From Dinoroseobacter sp034111085 (GTDB taxonomy: Bacteria; Pseudomonadota; Alphaproteobacteria; Rhodobacterales; Rhodobacteraceae): a stretch of 64,000 nt of DNA. Shown here in pieces: positions 17,749-25,795 of the stretch. A program made the translations under genes and the position numbers. Each line of letters begins with the position of its first letter. Within the stretch, counting starts at the first letter, position 1. The stretch is taken from NCBI GenBank assembly GCA_034111085.1, contig JAWUXZ010000015.1:124001-188000 (forward strand). Reading direction: 5' to 3'. The notes beneath the pieces are model-generated. The model was not told the DNA's origin, ran no database searches, and worked only from the letters and a program-made list of their open reading frames with translations.

Positions 17749-19011
17749 CTATGACAAAAAGCGCGGGTCCGCTGATGCGAGCGCCAGCCCACCTGTTACC
17801 GCGGTGAACACTTCCGAATACGTGTGCTCGGCGTTCGGAAACTGTGCTGTCATCGCGTCTGATACCATTGTCATAAGGCTTGAGCCCCCGACATAAATCA
17901 CCCGGTTGATCTGCGTTGCGTCAAGGTCTGCTTTGCGCAGCGTCTCCAGTGCGGCACCCCGAAGTGCTATCGCAGACGGTGCAAGAACCGAAGCCAACGC
18001 GCCATGGGCCAGCGGGATCGAAAGGCCGCGCTCAATCTGGTCCAAAGCAATTACCGCGTCTTGTCCGCCGGAATTGGCAGAAATCTTGCCACGCTCGACA
18101 GCAAACGCCAACTCGTGACCCAACTCGTGCTCCAAGACACTCAGGAGCCTGCTCAATTTGTCAGGCTCAACCCCCATGCGCACCATGTCTTCAACCAAAC
18201 GTCTGTTCTGGGCGGTATAGAGGAAGGGTATCATTTCCCATGTCGCAAGATCGTTGAATATTGCGTGGGGCGTCGGGGATGTTCCCGGCCCGAGCGCTTT
18301 GCGCAGCTCAGTCCCTTTACCCATCAACGGCATCACACGCTCAATACTGATCGCGCGATCAAAATCAGTGCCGCCGATACGCACACCGTGGGTTGCCAAA
18401 ATGGCCACCCCATCGCCTTGCGAACGAAAAACCGAGAAGTCTGATGTTCCGCCGCCAATATCGACAATCAAACCGACCTCACCGGGCTGCTCCAGCGCGC
18501 CGCCTGCGATTGCAGCGGCCTCAGGTTCGGCAAGGAACGTAACCTCGCTGAAACCAGCCGCCAAATAACATGCGCGCAAATCGGCTTCGGCCTGGGCTTC
18601 GCGCGGATCACCGGTGCCGTGGAATACAACAGGGCGCCCGGACATGACATGATCAAACGTGCAGCCCGCCTGCGCCTCTGCGCGGGACTTAATCTGGCCC
18701 AAGAACCCGGCAATGATGTCTACAAACGTAACGCGCTTGTTCAGAATTTGACGCTTCTGATGCATCAAGGTGGTGCCCAGCACGCGCTTAAGCGCCCGCA
18801 TGAAACGCCCATCATCACCATTCAGCAGCGCCCGGTTTGCGGGCTCGCCGATCAAGGTCTTCCGAGTATCGAAGTCGAAAAAGAACGTCGTGGGCATCGT
18901 TGTATGACCGGGGGCCATCTCAATCAACTGGGGTTTGCCATCGCGCAGATAGGCCGCCCCTGAATTGGACGTGCCAAAGTCGATGCCTAAAATGGGACCA
19001 GACGCAGCCAT
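17749..19011 (-). CDS. Hsp70-family protein, YegD-like
   Basis: A 420-residue actin/Hsp70-fold ATPase. The phosphate-1 loop is GIDFGTSNSGAA at residues 9-20, the phosphate-2 loop is IVDIGGGTSDFSVF and the adenosine motif is VIYVGGSSLMTMV. It is much shorter than DnaK and lacks the peptide-binding domain, matching the YegD group of Hsp70-like proteins, whose clients are unknown. It is convergent with nagB (37 bases between stops) and 116 bases after the nucleoside hydrolase stop. Confidence 0.87.
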   Translation of the reverse strand: MAASGPILGIDFGTSNSGAAYLRDGKPQLIEMAPGHTTMPTTFFFDFDTRKTLIGEPANRALLNGDDGRFMRALKRVLGTTLMHQKRQILNKRVTFVDIIAGFLGQIKSRAEAQAGCTFDHVMSGRPVVFHGTGDPREAQAEADLRACYLAAGFSEVTFLAEPEAAAIAGGALEQPGEVGLIVDIGGGTSDFSVFRSQGDGVAILATHGVRIGGTDFDRAISIERVMPLMGKGTELRKALGPGTSPTPHAIFNDLATWEMIPFLYTAQNRRLVEDMVRMGVEPDKLSRLLSVLEHELGHELAFAVERGKISANSGGQDAVIALDQIERGLSIPLAHGALASVLAPSAIALRGAALETLRKADLDATQINRVIYVGGSSLMTMVSDAMTAQFPNAEHTYSEVFTAVTGGLALASADPRFLS

Positions 19012-19127
19012 GGCAAAAGCCTCTCATTAGACCGGGAAGACGAGAGCGGCTAAATGCGCAGGGCCTGCGGGTCAAGCGGTAACAGGGCTATCTGGGGCTC
19101 CGCTGTCACAGAGCGCGGAAAACCGCC

Positions 19128-20219
19128 CTATTTACAGGCAGCCTCCAGTTTATCCCACAGATGAAGAAATATCTCGTCGCGCTGCACGTCATGGGCTTCT
19201 CGCATGGCGTGACGGTCCGCGGATTTCTCCCAATACAATTGCTCGGTCAGGACTGGTGACGTCGTCAGATAACTGGCCACCCAGTTGGGATCGATCAGCC
19301 AAGCAATGTTGATGATATCCCAGATCACCCACGTGCGGCGGTCCGTATCGCTAATCGCAAACATCTCATGCAGCGGATTGTTGGTGAACAAATGATAGAG
19401 GTAATCGCCAATTGCGCCGCGCCCTTTCACGAAGTCACGCATCTCGGCATGCGAAATCTTCAGCTGCGCGCCAACTTGATAGCCCGGCAAGTAAATGTGC
19501 GGCACGCCACTGTCGAAGATCAGCCGGGACGCGTGCACATCTTGGACCAGATTGAGCGACGGTCGGTTGCAATGCGGCGCGCTGGATGGGTAGGCCGAAG
19601 TCCAAATCACTACAATCTTATCCACGATATCTGGCGCTTTGAGCAGCGCTGCGGCGATGTTCGTCACGCACCCCATGGCCGCGATATAAAGCGGTGTCTC
19701 GCCAGCGCGGGCCAGACGGATGATCGTCTCGACGGCTTCAGATTCCACAATATCGGTCGCATGGGCCATGTAGCGCGGGGCACCTCGGAACACGCGGCCT
19801 TCATGCGCCATGCCCAGCTTTTCGTAAATCGTGATGATTTCGCGGTAACTTAGCTCCATGCCCTCATCGGGCATCGTAAAGCTCAGATCCGCAGCGCGCC
19901 GTCCTTGGGCATGCAGCCGTCCAATCCATCCCTGAAAACCGCCAACAAGGTGCTCGTTATACTCTTCGCCGCTCTCGATAGCTTTTTCTGCCGCAAGCAG
20001 CCCAGCGCGGTGGTGGGCGAATGAAAAGGGCTCTGCGGTTATCGCCTCGACGGTCATATGCTCCGGCGATAGCAGTGCCCAGGCTAGGGCGAACTGATCA
20101 TCGATCTCATTGGCCGTATCGGTATCGATTAAAAGGCGCACGGGCTTGCCAGCTGGAAGCGCCAACCGTGCAGCCATAAGATCATCGGGAAGTGCTTTGA
20201 AATCAGGCATCTGGGTCAT
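19128..20219 (-). CDS. inosine/uridine-preferring nucleoside hydrolase family protein
   Basis: A 363-residue IUNH-family protein. The calcium-binding signature is present in variant form as LLIDTDTANEIDDQFAL near residue 27 (family: DTDxGxDD), and an AMGCVTNIAAAL segment and a downstream Asn/His region complete the fold. These enzymes hydrolyse N-ribosides to base and ribose; several subgroups act on other compounds. I start it at MTQMPDFK (20219), with AGGATT upstream; the open frame to 20276 overlaps the GntR gene. It is the last gene of the operon beginning with the thiolase-fold gene, an odd neighbour for a nucleoside hydrolase. Confidence 0.8.
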   Translation of the reverse strand: MTQMPDFKALPDDLMAARLALPAGKPVRLLIDTDTANEIDDQFALAWALLSPEHMTVEAITAEPFSFAHHRAGLLAAEKAIESGEEYNEHLVGGFQGWIGRLHAQGRRAADLSFTMPDEGMELSYREIITIYEKLGMAHEGRVFRGAPRYMAHATDIVESEAVETIIRLARAGETPLYIAAMGCVTNIAAALLKAPDIVDKIVVIWTSAYPSSAPHCNRPSLNLVQDVHASRLIFDSGVPHIYLPGYQVGAQLKISHAEMRDFVKGRGAIGDYLYHLFTNNPLHEMFAISDTDRRTWVIWDIINIAWLIDPNWVASYLTTSPVLTEQLYWEKSADRHAMREAHDVQRDEIFLHLWDKLEAACK

Positions 20220-20241
20220 TTTGTTAATCCTGTAGATAACG

Positions 20242-20988
20242 TCAAACGTGGCGCGGTGTGCGTGTGGATTGCGCAAGGTTGAAACTGACCGATCCCTTGC
20301 GGAAGACCTCTTCGTGAAAGACCATGTCGCCGGCGTCGTTGAAGGCCGAGCAAGCCTGTTTCAGCAACGGCTGCCCCTCAGCAATCTCGAACATCTGCGC
20401 CATCTCGGTATCGGCCAAGACAGGACTGATATCTTCGCACGCAGCAGACCACTCGAGCGCGAACCGTCCGCCCAGAATGCGCAGGATGGATTGGTCCGGG
20501 CCGGTTTCGGGGAAATCCTCGGCCCGCGCACCGCTCAGCAGAGCGCTCGGCGCATAGGTCTCGACCAGCATCGTCGGCACCTCGTCGACCAGTCGCAAGC
20601 GCACGACGCGGGTGATCTCGCCGCCCAGTAATTCCGGCGGCAATCCTGCCATCTCAGTCGCGCCAACCGCAAAGTAGTCGAGCGATATAAACCGCGAGCG
20701 CGGCTCAAGCCCGGCGCGCAGCATCGCATCGGTGAACGAGGTCAAACACGTGTCGGACGCCGGCGAGAGTGTAACAACGCGGTAGCCGCTGCCTTGCCTG
20801 CTCTCGACATAGCCGTCCTGCACCAACATATCGAGCGCGCGCCGGATCGTGACGCGGCTGACACCGAATTGCTCGGACAGCTCCGCCTCGGTCGCCACGC
20901 GTCCCCCCACCGGATAGCGCCCGTCTTTGAGACGTTTCAGGATCGAGCGGTACGCGCGCTCGTATTTGGGAATGGCTTGCGTTTGCAT
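20242..20988 (-). CDS. GntR-family (HutC/UTRA type) transcriptional regulator
   Basis: A 248-residue regulator with an N-terminal GntR winged helix (YRSILKRLKDGRYPVGGRV...SEQFGVSRVTIRRALDMLV) and a C-terminal UTRA ligand-binding domain (from about residue 85; ITRVVRLRLVDEVPTMLVETY). The start at 20988 (MQTQAIPKYER) fits the family; in-frame ATGs at 20997 and 21021 cannot be excluded. It sits inside the operon between the aldehyde dehydrogenase and nucleoside hydrolase genes, so it probably represses its own transcript. A TTGTA-TT-TACAA dyad at 25740-25751, upstream of the first gene, is of the kind HutC-type repressors bind. Confidence 0.88.
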   Translation of the reverse strand: MQTQAIPKYERAYRSILKRLKDGRYPVGGRVATEAELSEQFGVSRVTIRRALDMLVQDGYVESRQGSGYRVVTLSPASDTCLTSFTDAMLRAGLEPRSRFISLDYFAVGATEMAGLPPELLGGEITRVVRLRLVDEVPTMLVETYAPSALLSGARAEDFPETGPDQSILRILGGRFALEWSAACEDISPVLADTEMAQMFEIAEGQPLLKQACSAFNDAGDMVFHEEVFRKGSVSFNLAQSTRTPRHV

Positions 20989-21008
20989 ATGCCTCATGCC
21001 TTCCGTTT

Positions 21009-22478
21009 TCATGCCACCCACACGCTCTTGGTTTGCGAATAAAGCGCGATGGCGTCCTTGCCCATTTCACGACCATAGCCCGATTGCTTGACCCCGCCAA
21101 ACGGGGATGCGGCGTCCGTCTCACCCCAGCAATTGACCCAGACCGTTCCGGCGTGCAGCCCGTCGGCCATGCGGCGCACGCGGCTGACGTCCTGCGACCA
21201 CAGTCCCGCTGCCAGACCATAGTCAGAAGCATTGGCGCGCGCCAATACGTGCGCTTCATCGGAAAAGCGCAACACGCTCAGCACAGGGCCAAACACTTCC
21301 TCGCGGGCGATATCCATATGCTCGGCAGCGCTCAGCACGGTGGGGCGGATGAACCAGCCCTCATCTCCTGCGCGCGCGCCGCCTGCCAGAACCTGCGCGC
21401 CTTGGGCCTGTGCGCGCTCTAGGTGACCCAAGATCATCCGCATTTGCCGCTCGGAAATCACGGGGCCAAGATCGTGGCCCGGATTGTCCAACCCCGGACC
21501 GATCCGCAGCGCCTCCGCCATCTTGCACAGCCCTTCAGTCACGGCATCGTAGACGCTGTCATGCACATAAAGCCGCGATCCGGCGGTGCAGCTTTGCCCG
21601 TTATTGCCAAAATTGGCCCAGAAGGCACCGGGAATGGCGCGCTCCAGATCGGCGTCGGCGAAGATGATATTTGCCGCCTTACCACCCAGCTCGAGCGAGA
21701 TTTTCTTGAGATTACCTGCAGAGGCCGTCACAATTGAGCGCCCCGTTGCCGTGGATCCGGTGAAGCCAACTTTGGCCACGCCCATGTGCGCTGCCAGTGC
21801 AGCGCCTGCGTCTTTGCCAAACCCCGGGATCACGTTCAGCACGCCCTTCGGCAGACCCGCCTCTAGCGCTAAATCCGCAAGATAGAGCACCGAAAGCGGC
21901 GTCTCCTCGGACGGCTTCAGAACGACGGTATTGCCAGCCGCAAGGCACGGTGCCAGCTTCCAGGCGGCCATCAGCAGCGGGTAGTTCCACGGGGTAATCA
22001 GGCCACATACGCCCACGGGCTCTATCCGCGTATAGTTCAGCCGGTCCGGGGTGCTGACCGGAATAACCGCCCCCTCGATCTTATCAGGCCAGCCTGCGAA
22101 ATACCGAAAATGGCGTGCAGACCAGATCGCATCGACATCACGCGCAACGGCCATTGGTTTGCCATTGTCGAGCGCATCAAGCTGTCCGAAAACTTCTGCG
22201 CGCTCTTCAATCAAATCCGCAAGTCGCCACAAAATTCGACCCCGATCATGCGGGGTCATAGTGCGCCACGGTCCTTCGTTAAAAGCCTTTGTGGCAGCAC
22301 TGACCGCCAGATCAACTTCGCCGCTCCCTGCGCGCGCAACACGCGTCAGCACGCTGCCATCGGAGGGGTTAATAACCTCCAACGTCTCCGGTGCATCGAC
22401 GTGGCCACCGCCGATGCGCAAGGGTTGAGTACGGGCAATGAAGGCCGCAACATCGGGCCTGAAGGCATGTTGGCTCAT
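21009..22478 (-). CDS. NAD(P)-dependent aldehyde dehydrogenase
   Basis: A 489-residue aldehyde dehydrogenase superfamily enzyme. The oxyanion Asn is in ITPWNYPL, the general-base Glu is in LELGGKAANI and the nucleophile Cys is in NGQSCTAGSR. It resembles the betaine/gamma-aminobutyraldehyde dehydrogenase branch, but substrate cannot be assigned. It is cytoplasmic. Its start overlaps the end of the acyl-CoA ligase gene by four bases (22475-22478), so it belongs to the thiolase-DUF35-ligase operon, where it would oxidise an aldehyde released by another step. Confidence 0.9.
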   Translation of the reverse strand: MSQHAFRPDVAAFIARTQPLRIGGGHVDAPETLEVINPSDGSVLTRVARAGSGEVDLAVSAATKAFNEGPWRTMTPHDRGRILWRLADLIEERAEVFGQLDALDNGKPMAVARDVDAIWSARHFRYFAGWPDKIEGAVIPVSTPDRLNYTRIEPVGVCGLITPWNYPLLMAAWKLAPCLAAGNTVVLKPSEETPLSVLYLADLALEAGLPKGVLNVIPGFGKDAGAALAAHMGVAKVGFTGSTATGRSIVTASAGNLKKISLELGGKAANIIFADADLERAIPGAFWANFGNNGQSCTAGSRLYVHDSVYDAVTEGLCKMAEALRIGPGLDNPGHDLGPVISERQMRMILGHLERAQAQGAQVLAGGARAGDEGWFIRPTVLSAAEHMDIAREEVFGPVLSVLRFSDEAHVLARANASDYGLAAGLWSQDVSRVRRMADGLHAGTVWVNCWGETDAASPFGGVKQSGYGREMGKDAIALYSQTKSVWVA

Positions 22479-24145
22479 GACGGGTCCTTTTGCAATTGGT
22501 GCTCGGCATCGCGCAGCGCGCGGCGGTTAATTTTGCCTGATGACGTCATCGGGAAAGCGTCGACGAATACCACTTCGCGCGGGGCTTTATACCCTGCGAG
22601 CGCCACTTTGACGTGGCTGCGTAGCGTATCAACAAGTGCACTGTCGCCGATCGTTCCCGCCTTTAGCTTAACCAGCGCTTTGACGATCGAGCCGCGCTCG
22701 GCGTCCGGCTTGCCGATCACGGCCGCCTCAACCACCGCAGGATGTGCCAGCAGGCATTCCTCGATCTCGGCTGGGCCAATGCGAAAGCCCGAAGACTTGA
22801 TCAGATCGTCAGAGCGGCCTTTGTACCAAAAATACCCTTCGCTGTCGCGCACGGCCATATCATGGGTGCGCAGGTATGGGCCCAGCTCCATCTCGGCTGT
22901 CTTACCGGGGTTGTTCAAATATCCCAGATAGCGTGTCGGCGCGGTCTTGGGCGTGACGATCTCGCCTTCGGTTCCGTCTGGCACATCACGTCCTTCACCG
23001 TCCACAAGCCGCACATCATGGCCCGGATAAGCCCGCCCCATGGAGCCGGGCTTGCGCGGGAAAAGTGCAGCACAATTTCCGATCAGGTGGTTCACTTCGG
23101 TCATTCCGTAAAACTCGTTGCATACAACGTGCAGCGCGTCTTCTGCCCAGCTGAGCGTTTCCGCCGCCGGCGCCTCGCCGCCCGTGCAGATCACCTTGAG
23201 CGCTAGGTCATATTCGCCGTGGGGATCGGGTGTCTGCGCCAACCGCTTGATCGCCGTGGGCGCTAGGAAAGTGTGGGTGACTTTGTGGCGCGCCATGAAG
23301 CCATAAGCCTGCTCGGCAGAAAAGCGCGCCTCAGAGGTGGCCACCGCACGCCCGGCCATCCATGCGGGAAAGAGCATGTCCAACAGCCCGCCGACCCAAG
23401 CCCAATCTGAGGGCGAGTAGTACACCGCACCGTGCTCTTGCATCGACAGATCGAAGAAGAGGTTAATCGACGGCGTATAGGCCGCCAGAATGCGGTGCCC
23501 GTGCAGGATGCCCTTGGGTTTACCGGTCGAGCCTGACGTATACATCAAAAGTGCAGGATCATCCGCGCCTGTGAAGTCCGCCACAAAATCAGATGCAGGG
23601 GTTGCGAGTGCTGCGGCCAGATCATGCTCGCCTGTCGCTGGATTACGGCACAGCACGTGCTCCAGATGCGGGAAATCCTGCGCCGCAGTTGTGCGCAGAG
23701 GGGCCCACGCGGCATCTGACGTCACGATTACCGGTAGTTTGCAATCGTTCAGCGCGTGGCGCAGCGTCTCCGGCCCGTAAAGCTGCGACAGCGTCACAGC
23801 CGTGCCACCCAGTTTGCAGACCGCCATATGTGCGACACCTGTGTCAGGGTGCTGCCCGGTGTGGATACCGACAAGTGATCCGCGCCCATAGCCCAAAGCG
23901 CGCAAAGCAGCAGCAAGGTTCGTGGCAGCGGCATCGACCTCGGCAAAGCTTTGCACGTGGACTGCGCCCGTCTCGTCCTCATGGATCATCGCAGGCAGGT
24001 CGCGGCTTTGTGGGCCCAGATGCTTGCCCAAGGTCATGTGGAAGATGTTGGCGTCCTGAGGCCAGACGATCTCATGGCCCGCACCGAGCGGTCTTAAGTT
24101 CAGGGGCGCAAGACGTGCCTCGGGGATGTCGATGGGATGGCTCAT
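22475..24145 (-). CDS. AMP-forming acyl-CoA synthetase (medium-chain type)
   Basis: A 556-residue ANL-superfamily ligase that activates a carboxylic acid with ATP and CoA. Seen: the P-loop MYTSGSTGKPKGILHG, the A5 motif NEFYGMTEVNHL, the hinge and A8 motif YFWYKGRSDDLIKSSGFRIG, and the catalytic Lys region TSSGKINRRALR near the C terminus. The YYSPSDWAWVGG stretch is typical of medium-chain acyl-CoA ligases. Its ATG overlaps the DUF35 stop (ATGA at 24142-24145), and its end overlaps the aldehyde dehydrogenase start, showing one coupled operon. The acid it activates is not known. Confidence 0.9.
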   Translation of the reverse strand: MSHPIDIPEARLAPLNLRPLGAGHEIVWPQDANIFHMTLGKHLGPQSRDLPAMIHEDETGAVHVQSFAEVDAAATNLAAALRALGYGRGSLVGIHTGQHPDTGVAHMAVCKLGGTAVTLSQLYGPETLRHALNDCKLPVIVTSDAAWAPLRTTAAQDFPHLEHVLCRNPATGEHDLAAALATPASDFVADFTGADDPALLMYTSGSTGKPKGILHGHRILAAYTPSINLFFDLSMQEHGAVYYSPSDWAWVGGLLDMLFPAWMAGRAVATSEARFSAEQAYGFMARHKVTHTFLAPTAIKRLAQTPDPHGEYDLALKVICTGGEAPAAETLSWAEDALHVVCNEFYGMTEVNHLIGNCAALFPRKPGSMGRAYPGHDVRLVDGEGRDVPDGTEGEIVTPKTAPTRYLGYLNNPGKTAEMELGPYLRTHDMAVRDSEGYFWYKGRSDDLIKSSGFRIGPAEIEECLLAHPAVVEAAVIGKPDAERGSIVKALVKLKAGTIGDSALVDTLRSHVKVALAGYKAPREVVFVDAFPMTSSGKINRRALRDAEHQLQKDPS

Positions 24146-24513
24146 ACGGTCCTCTCGGGGCCTAGGATCAATTGGGGAAGATCGCCTGTCGCAGGCACGA
24201 GAATGCCAAGTGTTGCTTCGGGCGGCATGTCCGCGAGGCGCACGGTTGCAAGCCCGGACGCACCTTTGAAGCGGGCCAAGGCGAAATCGCCATCCGATCC
24301 GGTCGTGCGCGTATGTATCTCAGCATGCCCGCTCAGGGTCTTCCAAGTGCCACTCGTGCCGCCGCACAAACAGGTTCTAAGCGGCACAAAGCTAATGCGC
24401 GCGCAGTTTGCGCAGACCCGCGCAACAGCCCGACCTTCGCGCAGCCCGTCTATGAACGGCGCCATCCAGCCCGGTTGCAAAGTGTACTCGAGGCTTAGGT
24501 TATAGGCGATCAT
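24142..24513 (-). CDS. DUF35 OB-fold, zinc-ribbon protein (partner of thiolase-fold enzyme)
   Basis: A 123-residue DUF35 protein. The rubredoxin-like zinc ribbon is CANC followed by CLCGG (residues about 35-52), and the OB-fold follows (TWKTLSGHAEIHTRTTG). DUF35 proteins act as acyl-CoA-binding partners of thiolase-fold enzymes, for example in sterol side-chain cleavage and archaeal mevalonate synthesis. I start it at MIAYNLSLEY (24513), whose ATG overlaps the upstream stop (ATGA); the frame is open to 24558. The one-base-spaced coupling with the thiolase-fold gene supports a stoichiometric complex. Confidence 0.85.
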   Translation of the reverse strand: MIAYNLSLEYTLQPGWMAPFIDGLREGRAVARVCANCARISFVPLRTCLCGGTSGTWKTLSGHAEIHTRTTGSDGDFALARFKGASGLATVRLADMPPEATLGILVPATGDLPQLILGPERTV

Positions 24514-25682
24514 GTGGCACCTCGGCTTTGTAGGATTGTAACGGCGGCCGAGGTGCAAACCCCGCCATGGGTGTCGGCGAGAGCGTATTTCGGAAGGAGC
24601 TTGGGCTGCAAATCAGACGGGTAGCGCCCTTCCAAAAGCCGCGCGCATGTTGCCACTTGTCCCACACCCGTGGCCCCGACAGGTGCGCCCTGACCCATCA
24701 ATCCACCTGATAAGTTGACTGGGCAGCGCCCGCCCGGAGCGAAAGCGCGCGCCTCTAGATCAGCGTGCAAATCATCGCTCAGCCCCAGTGCATCAAGTGC
24801 TTGTAGCTGCGCGCCTGCGTAGGCGTCATACACTTCCGCCAAGCCGATCTCGCGCGGTATGATCCCCGCGGCGCTGCAAGCCCGCTGCATAGCCAGCCGT
24901 TTGGCCGCGAAATCACCGGGATTGGTGCGCGCGCCCAAATGCATATGATCCGTCGCCGCGCCGATCCCGGCGATGCGAGGGGCACCCCGGCGTGTGGTAG
25001 CGCTTTCATGAGAAATAATCAGGGCTGCGGCCCCATCCGACAGGGGCGAGCAATGCAGGCGGCGGTAAGGGCTCGCGATCATCGGGCTGGCGTCTATCTC
25101 ATGCGCCGTGTTGCGGCGCGGCAGATGCGCGTCCGGGTTGGCGCAAGCATTGGCGCGGTTCTGTATTGTGACTTCGGCCAAATGCGCGTCGCTCAGCCCA
25201 TGCTTGGCCGCAAACATCTGCCAAGACAGCGCATAAAGCGCGGTCGCGGTCAGGCCTGTCATCCCGTCTGTCCATGCATCGAAGGAAAACCCATAGAGCG
25301 TTCGCATCGCGGGCCCCGGCAAACTAGAGGCCGAAGGGTCCACGCCAATGACCGCCGCATGACGCACAGCCCCGCTTTGCACTGCCATAACTGCAGCGTG
25401 CACAGCCATTTGCCCAGACGCGCCGCCGCCCTCGCAACGCATGGCCGCAGCACCCGTCAGGCCCAATTCGCTGGCAAGGACCGACGATGGATTTAGCTGG
25501 AGCGAGAAGAAATCACTTTCGCAGGCCACATAGAGCGCATCAATCTGAGCAGGCTCGATCTGCGCCATGGCAATGGCATCCGCAAACGCATCCGCTGACC
25601 AGTCGCGCAGCCCCGTTCCGTCCTTGCGGCGGTTGAACGGCGTCTGTGCCGCGCCTGTCACGATGACGTTGCTGTCCCACAT
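24510..25682 (-). CDS. thiolase-fold protein of the SCP-x/Ltp2 type lacking the usual nucleophile
   Basis: A 390-residue thiolase-fold protein of the SCP-x/lipid-transfer branch. Where true thiolases have the nucleophile in CASG, this protein has GASG (residues 87-90, within CEGGGASGQMAV). Where they have GHPxGATG, it has GAPVGATG. The last Cys position appears as CTSAAV near residue 377. Loss of the nucleophilic Cys and the His argues against ordinary thiolysis. Sterol-pathway Ltp2 proteins, which also pair with DUF35 partners, use this fold for retro-aldol cleavage of an acyl-CoA, and that is my preferred reading here. Cys83 lies four residues upstream and might substitute. It is the first gene of the operon. 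Confidence 0.82.
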   Translation of the reverse strand: MWDSNVIVTGAAQTPFNRRKDGTGLRDWSADAFADAIAMAQIEPAQIDALYVACESDFFSLQLNPSSVLASELGLTGAAAMRCEGGGASGQMAVHAAVMAVQSGAVRHAAVIGVDPSASSLPGPAMRTLYGFSFDAWTDGMTGLTATALYALSWQMFAAKHGLSDAHLAEVTIQNRANACANPDAHLPRRNTAHEIDASPMIASPYRRLHCSPLSDGAAALIISHESATTRRGAPRIAGIGAATDHMHLGARTNPGDFAAKRLAMQRACSAAGIIPREIGLAEVYDAYAGAQLQALDALGLSDDLHADLEARAFAPGGRCPVNLSGGLMGQGAPVGATGVGQVATCARLLEGRYPSDLQPKLLPKYALADTHGGVCTSAAVTILQSRGAT

Positions 25683-25795
25683 GAGCGGCGGCGGTCCTTA
25701 GGGGCTGGATCGATTGGGATGAGTATTGACATGACCTATTTGTATTTACAAGTTGATTTGGCGCGGGGGTGTGCCCCACGGGAGCCTTCGACGCT
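25683..25795. promoter_or_regulatory. divergent promoter region with a GntR-type dyad
   Basis: The dyad TTGTA-TT-TACAA lies at 25740-25751. On the minus strand TTGTAA (25751-25746) and AATACT are 18 bases apart and could be the -35 and -10 of the thiolase-fold operon, so the dyad would overlap the -35. On the plus strand TTGACA at 25726-25731 could serve the MFS gene, but I see no good -10. A HutC-type regulator encoded in the operon is the natural candidate to bind here. Confidence 0.55.

Noticed and set aside
22110..22931. 273-codon plus-strand open frame opposite the aldehyde dehydrogenase and acyl-CoA ligase genes
   Set aside because: It spans the overlap of two well-conserved minus-strand genes and has no recognisable domain; a by-product of high-GC codon use.
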